A stretch of 64,000 nt of DNA from Clostridia bacterium (GCA_017404985.1 JAFRBK010000001.1:35104-99103); one strand, 5' to 3'. Shown: positions 19,439-28,121, numbered from the stretch's first letter. Notes: a model not told the origin generated them from the sequence alone. Made by a program: numbers and translations.

Positions 19439-20188
19439 ATGGAACTGCTCAGAACCGAGCATATCACGAAATCCTATTCCTCGCGGACGGTGATCCGGGA
19501 TATCAGCATCCGGCTGGAGAAAGGGGAATTCCTTTCCCTGCTGGGGCTGAGCGGATCCGGCAAGACGACGCTGCTGAACATTATGTCCGGGCTGGTGCTG
19601 CCGGATTCCGGAAGCGTTTTTCTGGACGGCAGGGAGATTACGGGGCAGCCGGGGCAGGTCAGCTATATGCTGCAGAAGGACCTGCTGCTGGAACACAAGC
19701 GCGTGATTGACAACGTGGCGCTGCCGCTGGTGCTGCGGGGCATGAAAAAAGAGGCGGCCCGGGCGCAGGTGGACCCGCTCTTTGAGCAGTTCGGCCTGGC
19801 CGGAACGCAGATGCTCTATCCGGAACAGATGTCCGGCGGGATGCGCCAGCGGGCCGCCCTGCTCCGGACGTATGTGGGTTCTTCCGGGGTGATCCTGCTG
19901 GACGAGCCGTTTTCCGCGCTGGACATGATTACGCGGAGCCAGCTGCACGCCTGGTATCTGGACATCATGCAGAAAATGGGCCTTTCCACGATCCTGATTA
20001 CCCACGACGTGGACGAAGCGATTCTGCTGTCGGACAGAATCTGCCTGATGACGGGCCACCCGGGAGAGATCCGCCATGAAATCCGGATTGAGGCGCCCCG
20101 GGAGGAGCGGAAGGACTTTGACCTGAATCCGGAATTTCAGGCATACAAGCGCCGGATTCGGGAAATTCTGCAGCAGCCTGAGGCATAA
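19439..20188 (+). CDS. thiZ: ABC transporter ATP-binding protein (ThiZ-like)
   Basis: 249-residue ATPase of the nitrate/taurine/thiamine-precursor subgroup. Walker A GLSGSGKTTL, Q-loop near SYMLQKDLLLEH, signature MSGGMRQRAAL, Walker B VILLDEPFSALD and H-switch ILITHDVDEA. It begins five bases after the binding-protein stop. It powers the ThiX-like permease. A terminator follows at once, separating it from the kinase gene. Confidence 0.92.
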   Translation: MELLRTEHITKSYSSRTVIRDISIRLEKGEFLSLLGLSGSGKTTLLNIMSGLVLPDSGSVFLDGREITGQPGQVSYMLQKDLLLEHKRVIDNVALPLVLRGMKKEAARAQVDPLFEQFGLAGTQMLYPEQMSGGMRQRAALLRTYVGSSGVILLDEPFSALDMITRSQLHAWYLDIMQKMGLSTILITHDVDEAILLSDRICLMTGHPGEIRHEIRIEAPREERKDFDLNPEFQAYKRRIREILQQPEA

Positions 20189-20194
20189 ACCAAC

Positions 20195-20224
20195 ATGCCG
20201 AGCCCCGGCGGGCCGGCATTTTTT
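20195..20224 (+). terminator. Terminator between the ABC operon and thiamine pyrophosphokinase
   Basis: ATGCCG 20195-20200 pairs with CGGCAT 20213-20218, extended by GCCC/GGGC after one bulged base, followed by six T. It lies seven bases after the ATPase stop, so the kinase is reached only by readthrough or its own start. Confidence 0.8.
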
Positions 20225-20245
20225 GGCAGAAGGGGGGAAGAGAAA

Positions 20246-20878
20246 ATGAACCGGTGTGTGATCGCCGGCGGCGCCGAGATCGGCGACTACGGGCGGGTCC
20301 GGACATTTCTGCGCGAAAGCGACTATCTGATCTGCTGCGACAGCGGGCTGAAACATGCCGGGAAGCTGGGGATCCGACCCTCGCTGATCGTCGGGGATTT
20401 CGACTCCTGGGAGCGGCCCGAAACCGACATCGAGACCATCGTGCTCCCGCGGGAGAAGGACGACACGGACACCGTATATGCCGCCCGGGAGGCGGTGCGG
20501 CGGGGCTTCGGAGAGTTCCTGCTGATCGGAGCGGCCGGGGGAAGGTTCGACCACACCTTCGGCAACATCTCCCTGCTGCTCTGGCTGGACGCCATGGGGA
20601 AAAAGGCGCGGCTCCTGGACGATTATTCCGAGATGGAAATCGTTTCCCGGGCTCCGGCGGAAATCGACGGGGCTTACCCGTTTTTCTCCCTGCTGAACAT
20701 CAGCGGAACCGCCGAAGGCATCACGATCCGCGGCGCGAAATACCCGCTGGAAGGCGGCAAAATTGACAGCGAATACCAGTACGGCATCAGCAACGAGGTG
20801 CTGCCGGGGGAAACGGCGACGGTTTCCGTCGGAAAGGGGAAGCTGCTGCTGGTGAAAGTATTTCCTTCCGCCGAGTGA
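20246..20878 (+). CDS. thiN: Thiamine diphosphokinase
   Basis: Converts thiamine and ATP to thiamine diphosphate, the ligand of the upstream riboswitch. 210 residues. Motifs are CCDSGLKHA, LIVGDFDSW and a KDDTDTVYAAREAV acidic stretch in the catalytic half, GAAGGRFDHTFGNI, and a C-terminal TPK-B1-type beta domain ending PGETATVSVGKGKLLLV. ATG 20246 follows AGGGGGG. The position downstream of the importer closes the logic of the cluster: uptake, then activation. The intervening terminator implies lower or separate expression. Confidence 0.92.
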   Translation: MNRCVIAGGAEIGDYGRVRTFLRESDYLICCDSGLKHAGKLGIRPSLIVGDFDSWERPETDIETIVLPREKDDTDTVYAAREAVRRGFGEFLLIGAAGGRFDHTFGNISLLLWLDAMGKKARLLDDYSEMEIVSRAPAEIDGAYPFFSLLNISGTAEGITIRGAKYPLEGGKIDSEYQYGISNEVLPGETATVSVGKGKLLLVKVFPSAE

Positions 20879-20943
20879 GGAGGCCGCTTCGGAAAACGGA
20901 GAAAAACTTCGTAAGAAATATGTAAAATTTTATTGTATAGGAT

Positions 20944-20973
20944 TTGACATGCGACGCCTAAATGTGGTAAAAT
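20944..20973 (+). promoter_or_regulatory. Promoter before the DUF3048 gene
   Basis: Perfect TTGACA at 20944-20949, 18-base spacer, TAAAAT at 20968-20973, in an AT-rich intergenic stretch. AGGAGAT at 21014-21020 provides the ribosome site. Confidence 0.7.
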
Positions 20974-21026
20974 TGTAATAATTCCAAAAGGAATTGTTAA
21001 AATTTTTTGATTTAGGAGATGAACGG

Positions 21027-22274
21027 ATGAAAAAGGCAATATGTCTTCTGCTGGGCCTGATCCTTCTGCTGGGCACCGCGATGGCTGACGACGGCGCAAT
21101 CATGCTGAGCGGAACGGAAAAACGGAACATCAAGGTTCACGATACCGGCGACAACACGGTCGAACCCGGCACCAGCCCCACCACCGGCGAAAGCCTGAGC
21201 GACCTGGCCGCGGAGCTGACCCTGCCGGATACCTGGGGCGGCATGGTGAAAACCGGCGAATACTACCCGATGCTGGTGCAGATTTCCAACCCCGACGGCG
21301 GCACGGGAAACCACGCGCCCTGGTTCGCTTCCTACGCGGATATCGTTTATGAAACACTGCTGAACGGCAAGGGCGAAACCCGTATGACCATGCTGTTCAA
21401 CAACGTGCTGCCCGAGTATGTCGGCCCGCTGCGGAGCATCCGTACCCACCACCTGGGCATTCAGGCGGAGTGGAACTGCCCCTACCTTTTCCACGGCATG
21501 CAGGATCTGTATGTCAAACCGCTGATCGACCAGCTGAACAAAGCCCGTCCCCAGACCCTGTACAGCGTGAGCAAGAAATATGACGGCCTGCTGTACAACG
21601 GCAACGACGGCTACGGAAAGAACTGGAAGAAGGACGACCGTCACTTCCGCGTGTCGGTGGACCTGATGGCGACGCCCAACAACGCCGGCTACAAACTGGC
21701 GGAGATCCAGAAAGAAGTGGCGCCCGTGGGCTGGGAATTCGCCAACCATGCGTACATCTTCACGGATGAACTGCCCCAGGGCGGCGACGATGCCTCCATC
21801 ATCACCGTGGACTGGAACTTCGACGCCACGAAGGAAGAAAACAACAGCCAGCTGGAGTACGATCCGGACACCAACACCTATTACCGCTATATCACCAAGG
21901 ATCCGACCATGCCTGTGCTTTACGACGAGCTGATTCTGGAGAATCCCGTCAAGACGAAGAAGGAACACTATTTCAACTTCGACATCTCCCACGGCAACCC
22001 CATCACCTTCACGAACATCATCGTGCAGCATGTGACGATCGACTGGGACGGCCTGGGAACCCAGTTCATCCCCGCCGGCAAGAAGAACGGCTCCGGCAAC
22101 GCGGATTACTTCATGGGCGGCAAGCACTATGCCGGCGTGTGGAAGCGCTCCGGCGTGCTGGAACGCACGATCTTCTACGGGCCTGACGGATACGAAATGC
22201 CGCTGCTGCGGGGCAAGACCCTGATCATCATGATGGACACCAAGAAGGACCGGAACGTGAGCTACTATCCGTAA
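21027..22274 (+). CDS. Exported DUF3048 domain protein (YerB-like)
   Basis: 415-residue exported protein: signal peptide at about 1-18, then an N-terminal DUF3048 domain (YADIVYETLLNGKGETRMT, PEYVGPLRSIRTHH) and its C-terminal DUF3048_C partner. YerB-type proteins are widespread in Firmicutes; their cellular role is poorly defined, though YerB has been linked to penicillin-binding proteins in B. subtilis. The gene has a strong promoter of its own. Its terminator has been cut in two by the mobile element that starts at about 22321. Confidence 0.85.
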   Translation: MKKAICLLLGLILLLGTAMADDGAIMLSGTEKRNIKVHDTGDNTVEPGTSPTTGESLSDLAAELTLPDTWGGMVKTGEYYPMLVQISNPDGGTGNHAPWFASYADIVYETLLNGKGETRMTMLFNNVLPEYVGPLRSIRTHHLGIQAEWNCPYLFHGMQDLYVKPLIDQLNKARPQTLYSVSKKYDGLLYNGNDGYGKNWKKDDRHFRVSVDLMATPNNAGYKLAEIQKEVAPVGWEFANHAYIFTDELPQGGDDASIITVDWNFDATKEENNSQLEYDPDTNTYYRYITKDPTMPVLYDELILENPVKTKKEHYFNFDISHGNPITFTNIIVQHVTIDWDGLGTQFIPAGKKNGSGNADYFMGGKHYAGVWKRSGVLERTIFYGPDGYEMPLLRGKTLIIMMDTKKDRNVSYYP

Positions 22275-22286
22275 GATTTCAAAAAT

Positions 22287-22299
22287 AAAAAGGAACGGC
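22287..22299 (+). terminator. Left arm of a terminator split by the mobile element
   Basis: Bases 22287-22299 (five A, then GGAACGGC) lie 12 bases after the DUF3048 stop. They have no partner nearby but are perfectly complementary over 13 bases to 32805-32817 just outside the far end of the element. The original hairpin ended in a T-run at 32813-32818. Confidence 0.65.
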
Positions 22300-22380
22300 T
22301 TCCGGGCCGGCTCCGTAACACAGTATTAGGTTCCAATCGACGAAAACGTAATGTTTTCAAGGCTTACGGCGTGATTTCGG

Positions 22381-24099
22381 TCACGCCGTTTGCTTTGCCA
22401 TCAGTTCATGGATCGGGATAAAACCGATGCCGTTGTACTCAATGCGGATGTGCTGTTCCCTGTGTCCACTGCTCTTGTCAGGCGCACTCACATAGATCGC
22501 ACTGATCAGCTCATGCAGGATATAGCCATCCAGCTTCTTGATACCGACATAGGTCCTTGCCTTTTCAATGAACCGCTCAAGATGATCGTTCTCTGCTTCC
22601 TGTACTTCAATTTCCTGCCGCAGTCTGGCAGTATCGGCTTCCAACTGCTTCTGCTCCTCTTCATAGGTCTGACTGAGCATCTCATACCTTTCATCACTCA
22701 GTCTGCCTGCTGCATTATCCTCATACACCTTGATGAACAGGCGTTTCAACTCAGAGATACGGCGTTCATCCCGGTCAAGCTCCTTTTTCCGGATTTGGAT
22801 CGCTTCCTTGCTTGCCTGACGCTTTTGAGCCGTCATAACCTGCCGGAAGTAGTCCTCAAAACGGAGAATATAGCTTGTCACCATCTGAACATGGGCTAAC
22901 ACCACTTCCTCAAGAACAACCGCCCGGATATAATGCCCTTTGCATTTCTCCTTATTTTTCCAATGCGTGGAGCAGTCGAAGAATTCCTGGTTGGGCTGAA
23001 AGGTCCTGCATGAACAGAAGTATAGCTTTTCTTTGCAGTCTTCGCAATATACCAGACCGGAGAAGATGTTACTCCTTCCGTTACTCGTCCTGCGATGCCG
23101 CTGCTGTCGGATTTCCTGCACACGCTGGAATACATCCATCTCGATGATCGCTTCATGGTGGCCCGGAAATATTGCCCAGTTTTCCTTGGGATTATCTCTG
23201 GTTTTCTTATCCCAGATGGAATTGGTGTAGGTCTTGAAATTGACCGCGCACCCCGTGTATTCCGGCATCTCCAGAATATGCACGACCTCTGAGCTGTTCC
23301 AGTGGCAGGGATTCTCCGGGATGGGATTGGGAACGTTGATTCCCATTTCCCGTTTGTGCGCTGCCGGCGTCAGTACTTTTTCCGCAATCAGCTGATCCGC
23401 AATCTGGCTGGGGCCTCGGCCTTCCATGCACAGGCTAAAGATATACCGGACGACCTGGGCGGCCTCGGGATCAATGATCCAATGCTTTGGATCAGACGGG
23501 TCCTTCATGTACCCGTAGGGCACATTGGTGGTCAGCGGTACACCCTTCTCGCCTTTTGCCTTGTTTATCGCGCGAATCTTCCGGCTGGTGTCCCGGGCGA
23601 AGAATTCATTGAACCAGTTGCGGATACCGGCAAAGTCATTGTTCACGCTCACCTGATCCGCTGAATCGTAGTTGTCGTTGATTGCGATGTACCGTACTCC
23701 GTTCTGCGGAAAGGTAAAGGTCGTGTACAGACCCACCATGGCCATGTTGCGTCCAAGTCGGGAAAGATCCTTCGTGAGAAGAACGCCCACATGTCCCGCT
23801 TCAACCTCCGTCAGCATCTTTTTGAAGCCTGGTCTGTTGAAGTCGGTTCCACTGTAACCGTCGTCCACGAAGAAGGTCGGATTGGGGAAGCGATGGTCTT
23901 TTGCGTATTGCAGCAGGATTTCCTTTTGATGCTCTATCGACAGGGATTCGCCCAGCCTTTCGTCTTCCTGGGAAAGCCTGCAATAGAGCGCCGTGATTTT
24001 TGCCCCTGACATGTCTGTATGATCCTCCTTATCTGTCGGGGCATCTGGCAGTACAGGATTGGTCGTTTCTATTATACCATTCTTCCGCATATCTGTCAT
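22381..24099 (-). CDS. Large serine recombinase (TnpX-like)
   Basis: 572 residues. Resolvase catalytic domain with the nucleophile serine in YCRLSQEDE (S43) and the LTKDLSRLGRN motif, then a Recombinase domain (GYMKDPSDPKHWIIDPEAA), a zinc ribbon (CEDCKEK with later Cys) and a long C-terminal coiled coil at about 430-510. It cuts and rejoins the element ends with a circular intermediate. ATG 24099 follows GGAGGAATGACC and lies 4 bases after the tnpW stop, so coupling is likely; ATG 24012 with AAGGAGG is an alternative start directly before the catalytic domain. Its stop lies inside a 9-bp hairpin (22366-22374 with 22381-22389). Confidence 0.95.
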   Translation of the reverse strand: MTDMRKNGIIETTNPVLPDAPTDKEDHTDMSGAKITALYCRLSQEDERLGESLSIEHQKEILLQYAKDHRFPNPTFFVDDGYSGTDFNRPGFKKMLTEVEAGHVGVLLTKDLSRLGRNMAMVGLYTTFTFPQNGVRYIAINDNYDSADQVSVNNDFAGIRNWFNEFFARDTSRKIRAINKAKGEKGVPLTTNVPYGYMKDPSDPKHWIIDPEAAQVVRYIFSLCMEGRGPSQIADQLIAEKVLTPAAHKREMGINVPNPIPENPCHWNSSEVVHILEMPEYTGCAVNFKTYTNSIWDKKTRDNPKENWAIFPGHHEAIIEMDVFQRVQEIRQQRHRRTSNGRSNIFSGLVYCEDCKEKLYFCSCRTFQPNQEFFDCSTHWKNKEKCKGHYIRAVVLEEVVLAHVQMVTSYILRFEDYFRQVMTAQKRQASKEAIQIRKKELDRDERRISELKRLFIKVYEDNAAGRLSDERYEMLSQTYEEEQKQLEADTARLRQEIEVQEAENDHLERFIEKARTYVGIKKLDGYILHELISAIYVSAPDKSSGHREQHIRIEYNGIGFIPIHELMAKQTA

Positions 24100-24102
24100 G
24101 GG

Positions 24103-24330
24103 TCATTCCTCCGATTCTTCCATGTTTTCTTGGGGTTCAATTGTAAAACTTTTCGCCATAATACGCTCCAGCTTTCGGGTGAAGAACTCGCTGCCCTCAT
24201 AAGTGCCCGTAACGACATAGGTGGTTCCGTGGATGACTCTCTGAATGGTTTGCTCTGGAATCCAGTATGCAGACAGGTTGGGGACGGATATTCTTCCATC
24301 GCTTTCTAAGGTAAATTTCGTTCCGTTCAT
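24103..24330 (-). CDS. TnpW-like transposon protein
   Basis: 75 residues. The second half, VIHGTTYVVTGTYEG followed by FFTRKLERIM, follows the pattern of Tn4451 TnpW proteins (G-TTY-V, then a K-R-I helix). The function of TnpW is not known. AGGAGG precedes ATG 24330; an in-frame upstream extension to 24381 has no support. It is translated just ahead of the recombinase, its stop three bases from the recombinase start. Confidence 0.7.
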   Translation of the reverse strand: MNGTKFTLESDGRISVPNLSAYWIPEQTIQRVIHGTTYVVTGTYEGSEFFTRKLERIMAKSFTIEPQENMEESEE

Positions 24331-24456
24331 GGTTGGATGTTCCTCCTGTTTTTGATGTATGATTTGGGGCAGGATGACCATTAGGTCGTCCTGCCCCGAT
24401 GGGGTGCCCGTGAAGCGTTGATTTTCCTGGACTTTTTTCGTCCTAAAGGGTAACGG

Positions 24457-24855
24457 TCACGCTGGTGTTTTCTGACGCTCCCGATAGCGGCGCTGCTTTT
24501 CCCGGCTCCGGGCTTGTTTGGCTGCTGTGCCGCAGCCGGTGCAATAGCGCTGACGGTTGCTGCCGGGGATGAACGTTTTGTGGCAGCGGGCACATTCCTT
24601 CCAGCCTTCGCCCGCCTGATCTTCCTCCCGAAGCAGCTCATGCCAAACAGCGGTGTTCAGTTCCGGCTGCAAGGGCAAGACTGCCCGAAGGAAATAATCA
24701 CAGTTCATAGCGCCGTCATGGATGGTCTTGTATGCGGGGTTAATTACATGGCAGGGCCGATCCTTCGGCAGGCAGCTTCCATTGTCATTGTTGGCACATT
24801 CCTTCTGTGCCAGCTGCCGGATGCTGCGCTGAATTTGATTTTCAATCTGGTGCAT
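24457..24855 (-). CDS. Cysteine-rich VLP domain protein
   Basis: 132 residues. An N-terminal Cys-rich VLP domain (CANNDNGSCLPKDRPC, then MNCDYFLRAVLPL) is followed by a short zinc ribbon, CARCHKTF ... RYCTGCG, and a basic tail rich in Arg. This protein type is found beside relaxases in mobilizable elements of Clostridia; a DNA-binding accessory role in mobilization is inferred. ATG 24855 is chosen over GTG 24861 because AGGAGAG lies nine bases upstream. The relaxase stop (24858) abuts this start. Confidence 0.8.
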   Translation of the reverse strand: MHQIENQIQRSIRQLAQKECANNDNGSCLPKDRPCHVINPAYKTIHDGAMNCDYFLRAVLPLQPELNTAVWHELLREEDQAGEGWKECARCHKTFIPGSNRQRYCTGCGTAAKQARSREKQRRYRERQKTPA

Positions 24856-24857
24856 GG

Positions 24858-26582
24858 TCACCGCTCTCCTTTCTGCCAGCTCTTCTGGCGTTCTTTGGTC
24901 TGTTGATTCTTGATTGGCTGTTTGTCTTCTTGAATCTGGCTGGGGGTGGGATTGCCCTGTTCGATTTCTTCGCTGCGCCGGACTGCTGTTTCCGCGGTAT
25001 GATCCAGCAGTTCCCGAAGCTCTTGCTGGTTCTGAACTTCTTCGGCAACATCTTCATATCGTTTCTGTCCATCCTTGCAGCGTAAGGTCAGCGCTTCCGG
25101 CAGCACCTTCCGAACATGGGTGCGAATCTTCATCTGCTCGTCCAGCTCTGCCTTTACGTTTTCCAGCTCGGGCAACATGGCTTCCACTTCGGCGCGAAGC
25201 TGGGCGAATTCCGCGCGTAGTGTTTTGCTGTTGATAGGCAGCGTGACATTCAGCTTGTGCAGCAGCCTGTTGGCCTTGTCGATCCGGGCCAGCTCATCGG
25301 CGTGTTCCTGCCGATACTTTTCCTTTGATTTTGCGAAATGAATTCCGTTGTATTTCTCCCGGATCGGATTCAGCTCTTTCAGTGTCTTGACCGCATCCAG
25401 GATGGCGTCGATGTCCCGAATACGTTTCTCCTTTGCCTTTTTACCAGATTCCATTTCCCGGATTTTGCTGCTGGTAGCATTCAGCAGCCGGGCAAAATCC
25501 TTGATGGAATAGATGTCGTGATCTTTCATAAAAGACAGGACTGCTGCCTTCTCTTTCAGATCGTTGATGCCGCCTTTGTTGCGTGCGCCATTGCTCCAAT
25601 CCCAGCGTTCCTTTTCCCGCAGATCATAGTAGGCCATGAGCACGGAAAGGAGCGGATAATCGCCGGGACTTTCCAACTTCTTCTGATCGCTGATGATGTC
25701 GGTCAGTTCTGTCATCCATTCCAGCAGGGCTTTCAGCTTGTTCTTGATTGCGATAAGCAGGCCGTTGACTGCTTTCACAATCCGGTTCTGATCGCCAAGC
25801 TCCGTGTGGATGCCTTTCTTCTCCAAAGCAGAAGCGGCAGGGCCCAGGTGAACAGTAGGAGCCAATTCGATCCCCTGCCGCTCAAAGGATCGCATGTCGA
25901 TGCGTTCCTCCCGTCCCGCTTTTTCCAAAGCAGCGTTTTGCATGACCTCCCATTCATGCCGCCAGATTTCGCAGTTGCCCCGATCATTCCAGCCGTCCCA
26001 GCTGACGCAGCGGCGCTTGAATTTTCCGTTGGCCGTTTGGATGGGCTCGCCGTTTTCATCCAGGATAAACTCGGTTCGCGTTTTCGGGTTCCACTCTCCC
26101 TGCTCATTGATTGAACGCATGGTCAATAGCACATGGGCGTGAGGATTGCCTTCGTTGTCGTCATGGACAGCAAAATCCGCAATCATGCCGCGATCCACAA
26201 AGGACGTTTGGCAGTAATTGCGGATCAGCTCGATGTTCTGCTCCTGGGTCAATTCCTTGGGCAGCGCCATGATGATGCGCCGGGCGGTTTGCGCCGTGGC
26301 TTTCGTCTCGGAAGCATCCACCGCGTTCCAGAGCGTCGCCCGGTCACGGTATTTCTCCGGGGCGTTGGGCGGCAGCAGGATTTCCTTGTGGATGATCCTC
26401 TCCAGATGATCGCCGGATTTCCATTCATGTTCGTATTCGGAATAAATCTTATCGCCCGATTGATAGGCGGCTGCTCCGACCACGGAGTTGCCCTTCACCT
26501 TGCCCCGGGCGATAATCGTGATGTTATAATGGGGACACGGAATGTGTGCCTCGCCTCCTTTCTTTCGTCGTTCCTTTTCCAC
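24858..26582 (-). CDS. mobA: MobA/MobL (MobQ) family relaxase
   Basis: 574-residue DNA nickase for conjugal mobilization. The catalytic domain occupies about 15-200: PCPHYNITI start strand, GAAAYQSGDKI with the probable catalytic Tyr (Y40), and the metal-binding HUH motif in EGNPHAHVLLTMR (H148, H150). A long helical region follows, ending in a polar tail. GTG 26582 has no ribosome site, whereas GGAGG at 26554-26558 stands ten bases before an ATT codon at 26543; family members usually begin right there with MPCPHY, so an ATT start is possible. The oriT candidate lies directly upstream. Confidence 0.92.
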   Translation of the reverse strand: MEKERRKKGGEAHIPCPHYNITIIARGKVKGNSVVGAAAYQSGDKIYSEYEHEWKSGDHLERIIHKEILLPPNAPEKYRDRATLWNAVDASETKATAQTARRIIMALPKELTQEQNIELIRNYCQTSFVDRGMIADFAVHDDNEGNPHAHVLLTMRSINEQGEWNPKTRTEFILDENGEPIQTANGKFKRRCVSWDGWNDRGNCEIWRHEWEVMQNAALEKAGREERIDMRSFERQGIELAPTVHLGPAASALEKKGIHTELGDQNRIVKAVNGLLIAIKNKLKALLEWMTELTDIISDQKKLESPGDYPLLSVLMAYYDLREKERWDWSNGARNKGGINDLKEKAAVLSFMKDHDIYSIKDFARLLNATSSKIREMESGKKAKEKRIRDIDAILDAVKTLKELNPIREKYNGIHFAKSKEKYRQEHADELARIDKANRLLHKLNVTLPINSKTLRAEFAQLRAEVEAMLPELENVKAELDEQMKIRTHVRKVLPEALTLRCKDGQKRYEDVAEEVQNQQELRELLDHTAETAVRRSEEIEQGNPTPSQIQEDKQPIKNQQTKERQKSWQKGER

Positions 26583-26601
26583 GCCGCAGCGTTCCTACGG
26601 G

Positions 26602-26742
26602 GGTAGCCGATGCAATCGGCGCAGGGGGCCGCCCCTGCTGATGGAGAGAAGCCATGATTATGGTCTCTCTCCATCGAGCCCTCCGCAGGAGCCCTCGGAG
26701 AGCGCAATGAATGAACGAAGTTCATATAATTGCGCCCTCCGT
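26602..26742 (+). other. Candidate origin of transfer (oriT)
   Basis: The 140 bases before the relaxase hold four perfect inverted repeats in a row: GCCGAT/ATCGGC (26606-26620), GCAGGGG/CCCCTGC (26621-26638), a 10-bp pair 26640-26649 with 26666-26675, and nested GCGCAAT/ATTGCGC (26702-26735) with TGAAC/GTTCA inside. The last arm ends TTGCGCCCTCCG, nearly the TGCGCCCTCC found at the nick site of MobQ plasmids such as RSF1010. The nick would fall near 26734. Confidence 0.65.
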
Positions 26743-26756
26743 AAACTCCGAGGTTC

Positions 26757-27057
26757 TTAGTCAGCCAAACTCCCGGCTTCGGTTCCCTCGGCCTCGGCGG
26801 CGGCCTTTCGCTTGGCTTCCATCAGGTTTGCCAGGTGCGTTTTCGCATAGGGCGTGTTCAGGGCGTACTGCAAATGATTGAACACTTCCTCGTCCGTTAG
26901 CTCCGGCGCGCCAAGCTCAGCAAGCAGCTTTTCCACATAACCGCCACGATTGCACAGCCGATGGGTGCGTTCGCTCCGCTTCAGCTCTGCGATCCGCTTC
27001 TTGAGCTGCTTCTCTTCCTCTTGTGCCCGGCGAAGCTTCTCCTGGGTTTTCTCCTGA
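26757..27057 (-). pseudogene. DUF3847-type gene, 3' part, cut by IS630
   Basis: The minus frame from 27057 to the stop at 26757 reads as a highly charged helix and then RTHRLCNRGGYVEKLL, the signature of DUF3847 proteins found upstream of relaxases in these elements. The 5' part (ATG 28223, behind GGAGGTGAAGG, encoding MSTQMEKLLAA) lies on the other side of the IS. The two parts join in frame only if both flanking TA pairs are counted as part of the insertion. The gene is certainly interrupted and most likely inactive. Confidence 0.75.
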
Positions 27058-27066
27058 TACTATTCC

Positions 27067-27624
27067 CTAATTAAAACAATTCGCTATCCAATCTCTTGCA
27101 GTAATGCTACGAACAGTTTCGTTCGTCAAGCGACAGATTGTTTCGCACAAACGGTCTATCACATCTTTCAGCGAATGGAACGCCTCGTTTCTGAATCCCA
27201 TTTTGCGGATCTCTTTCCAGATCTGCTCAATGGGATTCATTTCTGGTATGGCAGGAGGAAGAAACACCAGCGTTATGTTTTCTGGTATTTCCATTTCATT
27301 TGACCTGTGCCATGAAGCACCGTCGCAAACCAAAGCGATTTCATCTTTTGGATACTGTTTGGAAAGCTGCTCCAGAAAAGTATTCATACACTTTGTGTTG
27401 CAATAAGGCATCACCAAAAAGAAAGAATTCCCGGTCATAGGCTCCACAGCGCCATATGCGTATCGGAATTCCCGAACGCGAAGACACGGAACGTGTGGCC
27501 GGAATCCTTTCGGACACCAACAGTATTTCGGCGTATTGATTCGACCAAAGCCAGCTTCATCCTGGAACATCAGCCGAACTACTCCTCTTTCTTCTTCTGG
27601 TTTTTCTTCGATTTTGGCTCCCAA
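27067..27624 (-). CDS. IS630 transposase, DDE domain (frame B)
   Basis: 185 residues with the DDE nuclease core: FQDEAGFGRI (first Asp), LVCDGASWHRS (second Asp) and PAIPEMNPIEQIWKEI, where the Glu of NPIEQIW is the third residue. The listed ATG is only the first methionine; reading upstream in this frame continues without a stop back to a run of seven A in the transposase strand (27645-27651), where a -1 slip from frame A gives SKKINATVTLLGAKI and an intact transposase. It ends three bases after the IS end region begins. Confidence 0.88.
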   Translation of the reverse strand: MGAKIEEKPEEERGVVRLMFQDEAGFGRINTPKYCWCPKGFRPHVPCLRVREFRYAYGAVEPMTGNSFFLVMPYCNTKCMNTFLEQLSKQYPKDEIALVCDGASWHRSNEMEIPENITLVFLPPAIPEMNPIEQIWKEIRKMGFRNEAFHSLKDVIDRLCETICRLTNETVRSITARDWIANCFN

Positions 27625-27629
27625 AAGTG

Positions 27630-28121
27630 TTACTGTTGCGTTAATTTTTTTGAGGCTTCTATCGCCTCGTCGCTTGCCTTGTTGGGATGCTGGCTGCGCG
27701 GCATGATTTTCCGCCAGCCATGCCGATGCAGCACATAATAGATTTGTCCATGGCCGATTTCATGGCCTATCTTTTCTACGTAGGCTTTCCTGAATGCAGC
27801 TACATCAACCATCTTTCCGGCTTTGGCTTCTGTTGTAAAATTGGAAAGGAGGACCTCTTCTTCCTCGTAGCTCATATTCCGTCGATTGCCTTTATAATGC
27901 GATTCTACAATTGCGCCAAGCCCTTCTCTGCAATAACGTGTTACAAGATTGCTGATATAGACCGGGGTAAAACTCGTTACGATCTGTATTTCTTTTCGTG
28001 TTTTGCCCTCGCCCCGCATTTGAAGTGCCTGCAGCCGCTTCTCAACTTTCTTGTCCTTGTTTTCTTTTCGTGCGGCTTTTATTTCTTCTAATTGCTGCTC
28101 GCTGATCTCGATTCGTTTCAC
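27630..28121 (-). CDS. IS630 transposase, helix-turn-helix domain (frame A)
   Basis: 163 residues containing two HTH units: KTRKEIQIVTSFTPVYISNLV and the winged GHGQIYYVLHRHGWRK segment that binds the terminal repeats. It stops with TAA just after the A7 run, so on its own it makes a DNA-binding protein without the nuclease. The arrangement orfA/orfB with a slippery A-run is common in IS630 elements. It starts with ATG 28121. Confidence 0.88.
   Translation of the reverse strand: MKRIEISEQQLEEIKAARKENKDKKVEKRLQALQMRGEGKTRKEIQIVTSFTPVYISNLVTRYCREGLGAIVESHYKGNRRNMSYEEEEVLLSNFTTEAKAGKMVDVAAFRKAYVEKIGHEIGHGQIYYVLHRHGWRKIMPRSQHPNKASDEAIEASKKLTQQ

Noticed and set aside
22366-22389. Hairpin at the recombinase stop considered as its terminator
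   Set aside because: The 9-bp stem is real but no T-run follows on the minus strand; it may belong to the element end instead.
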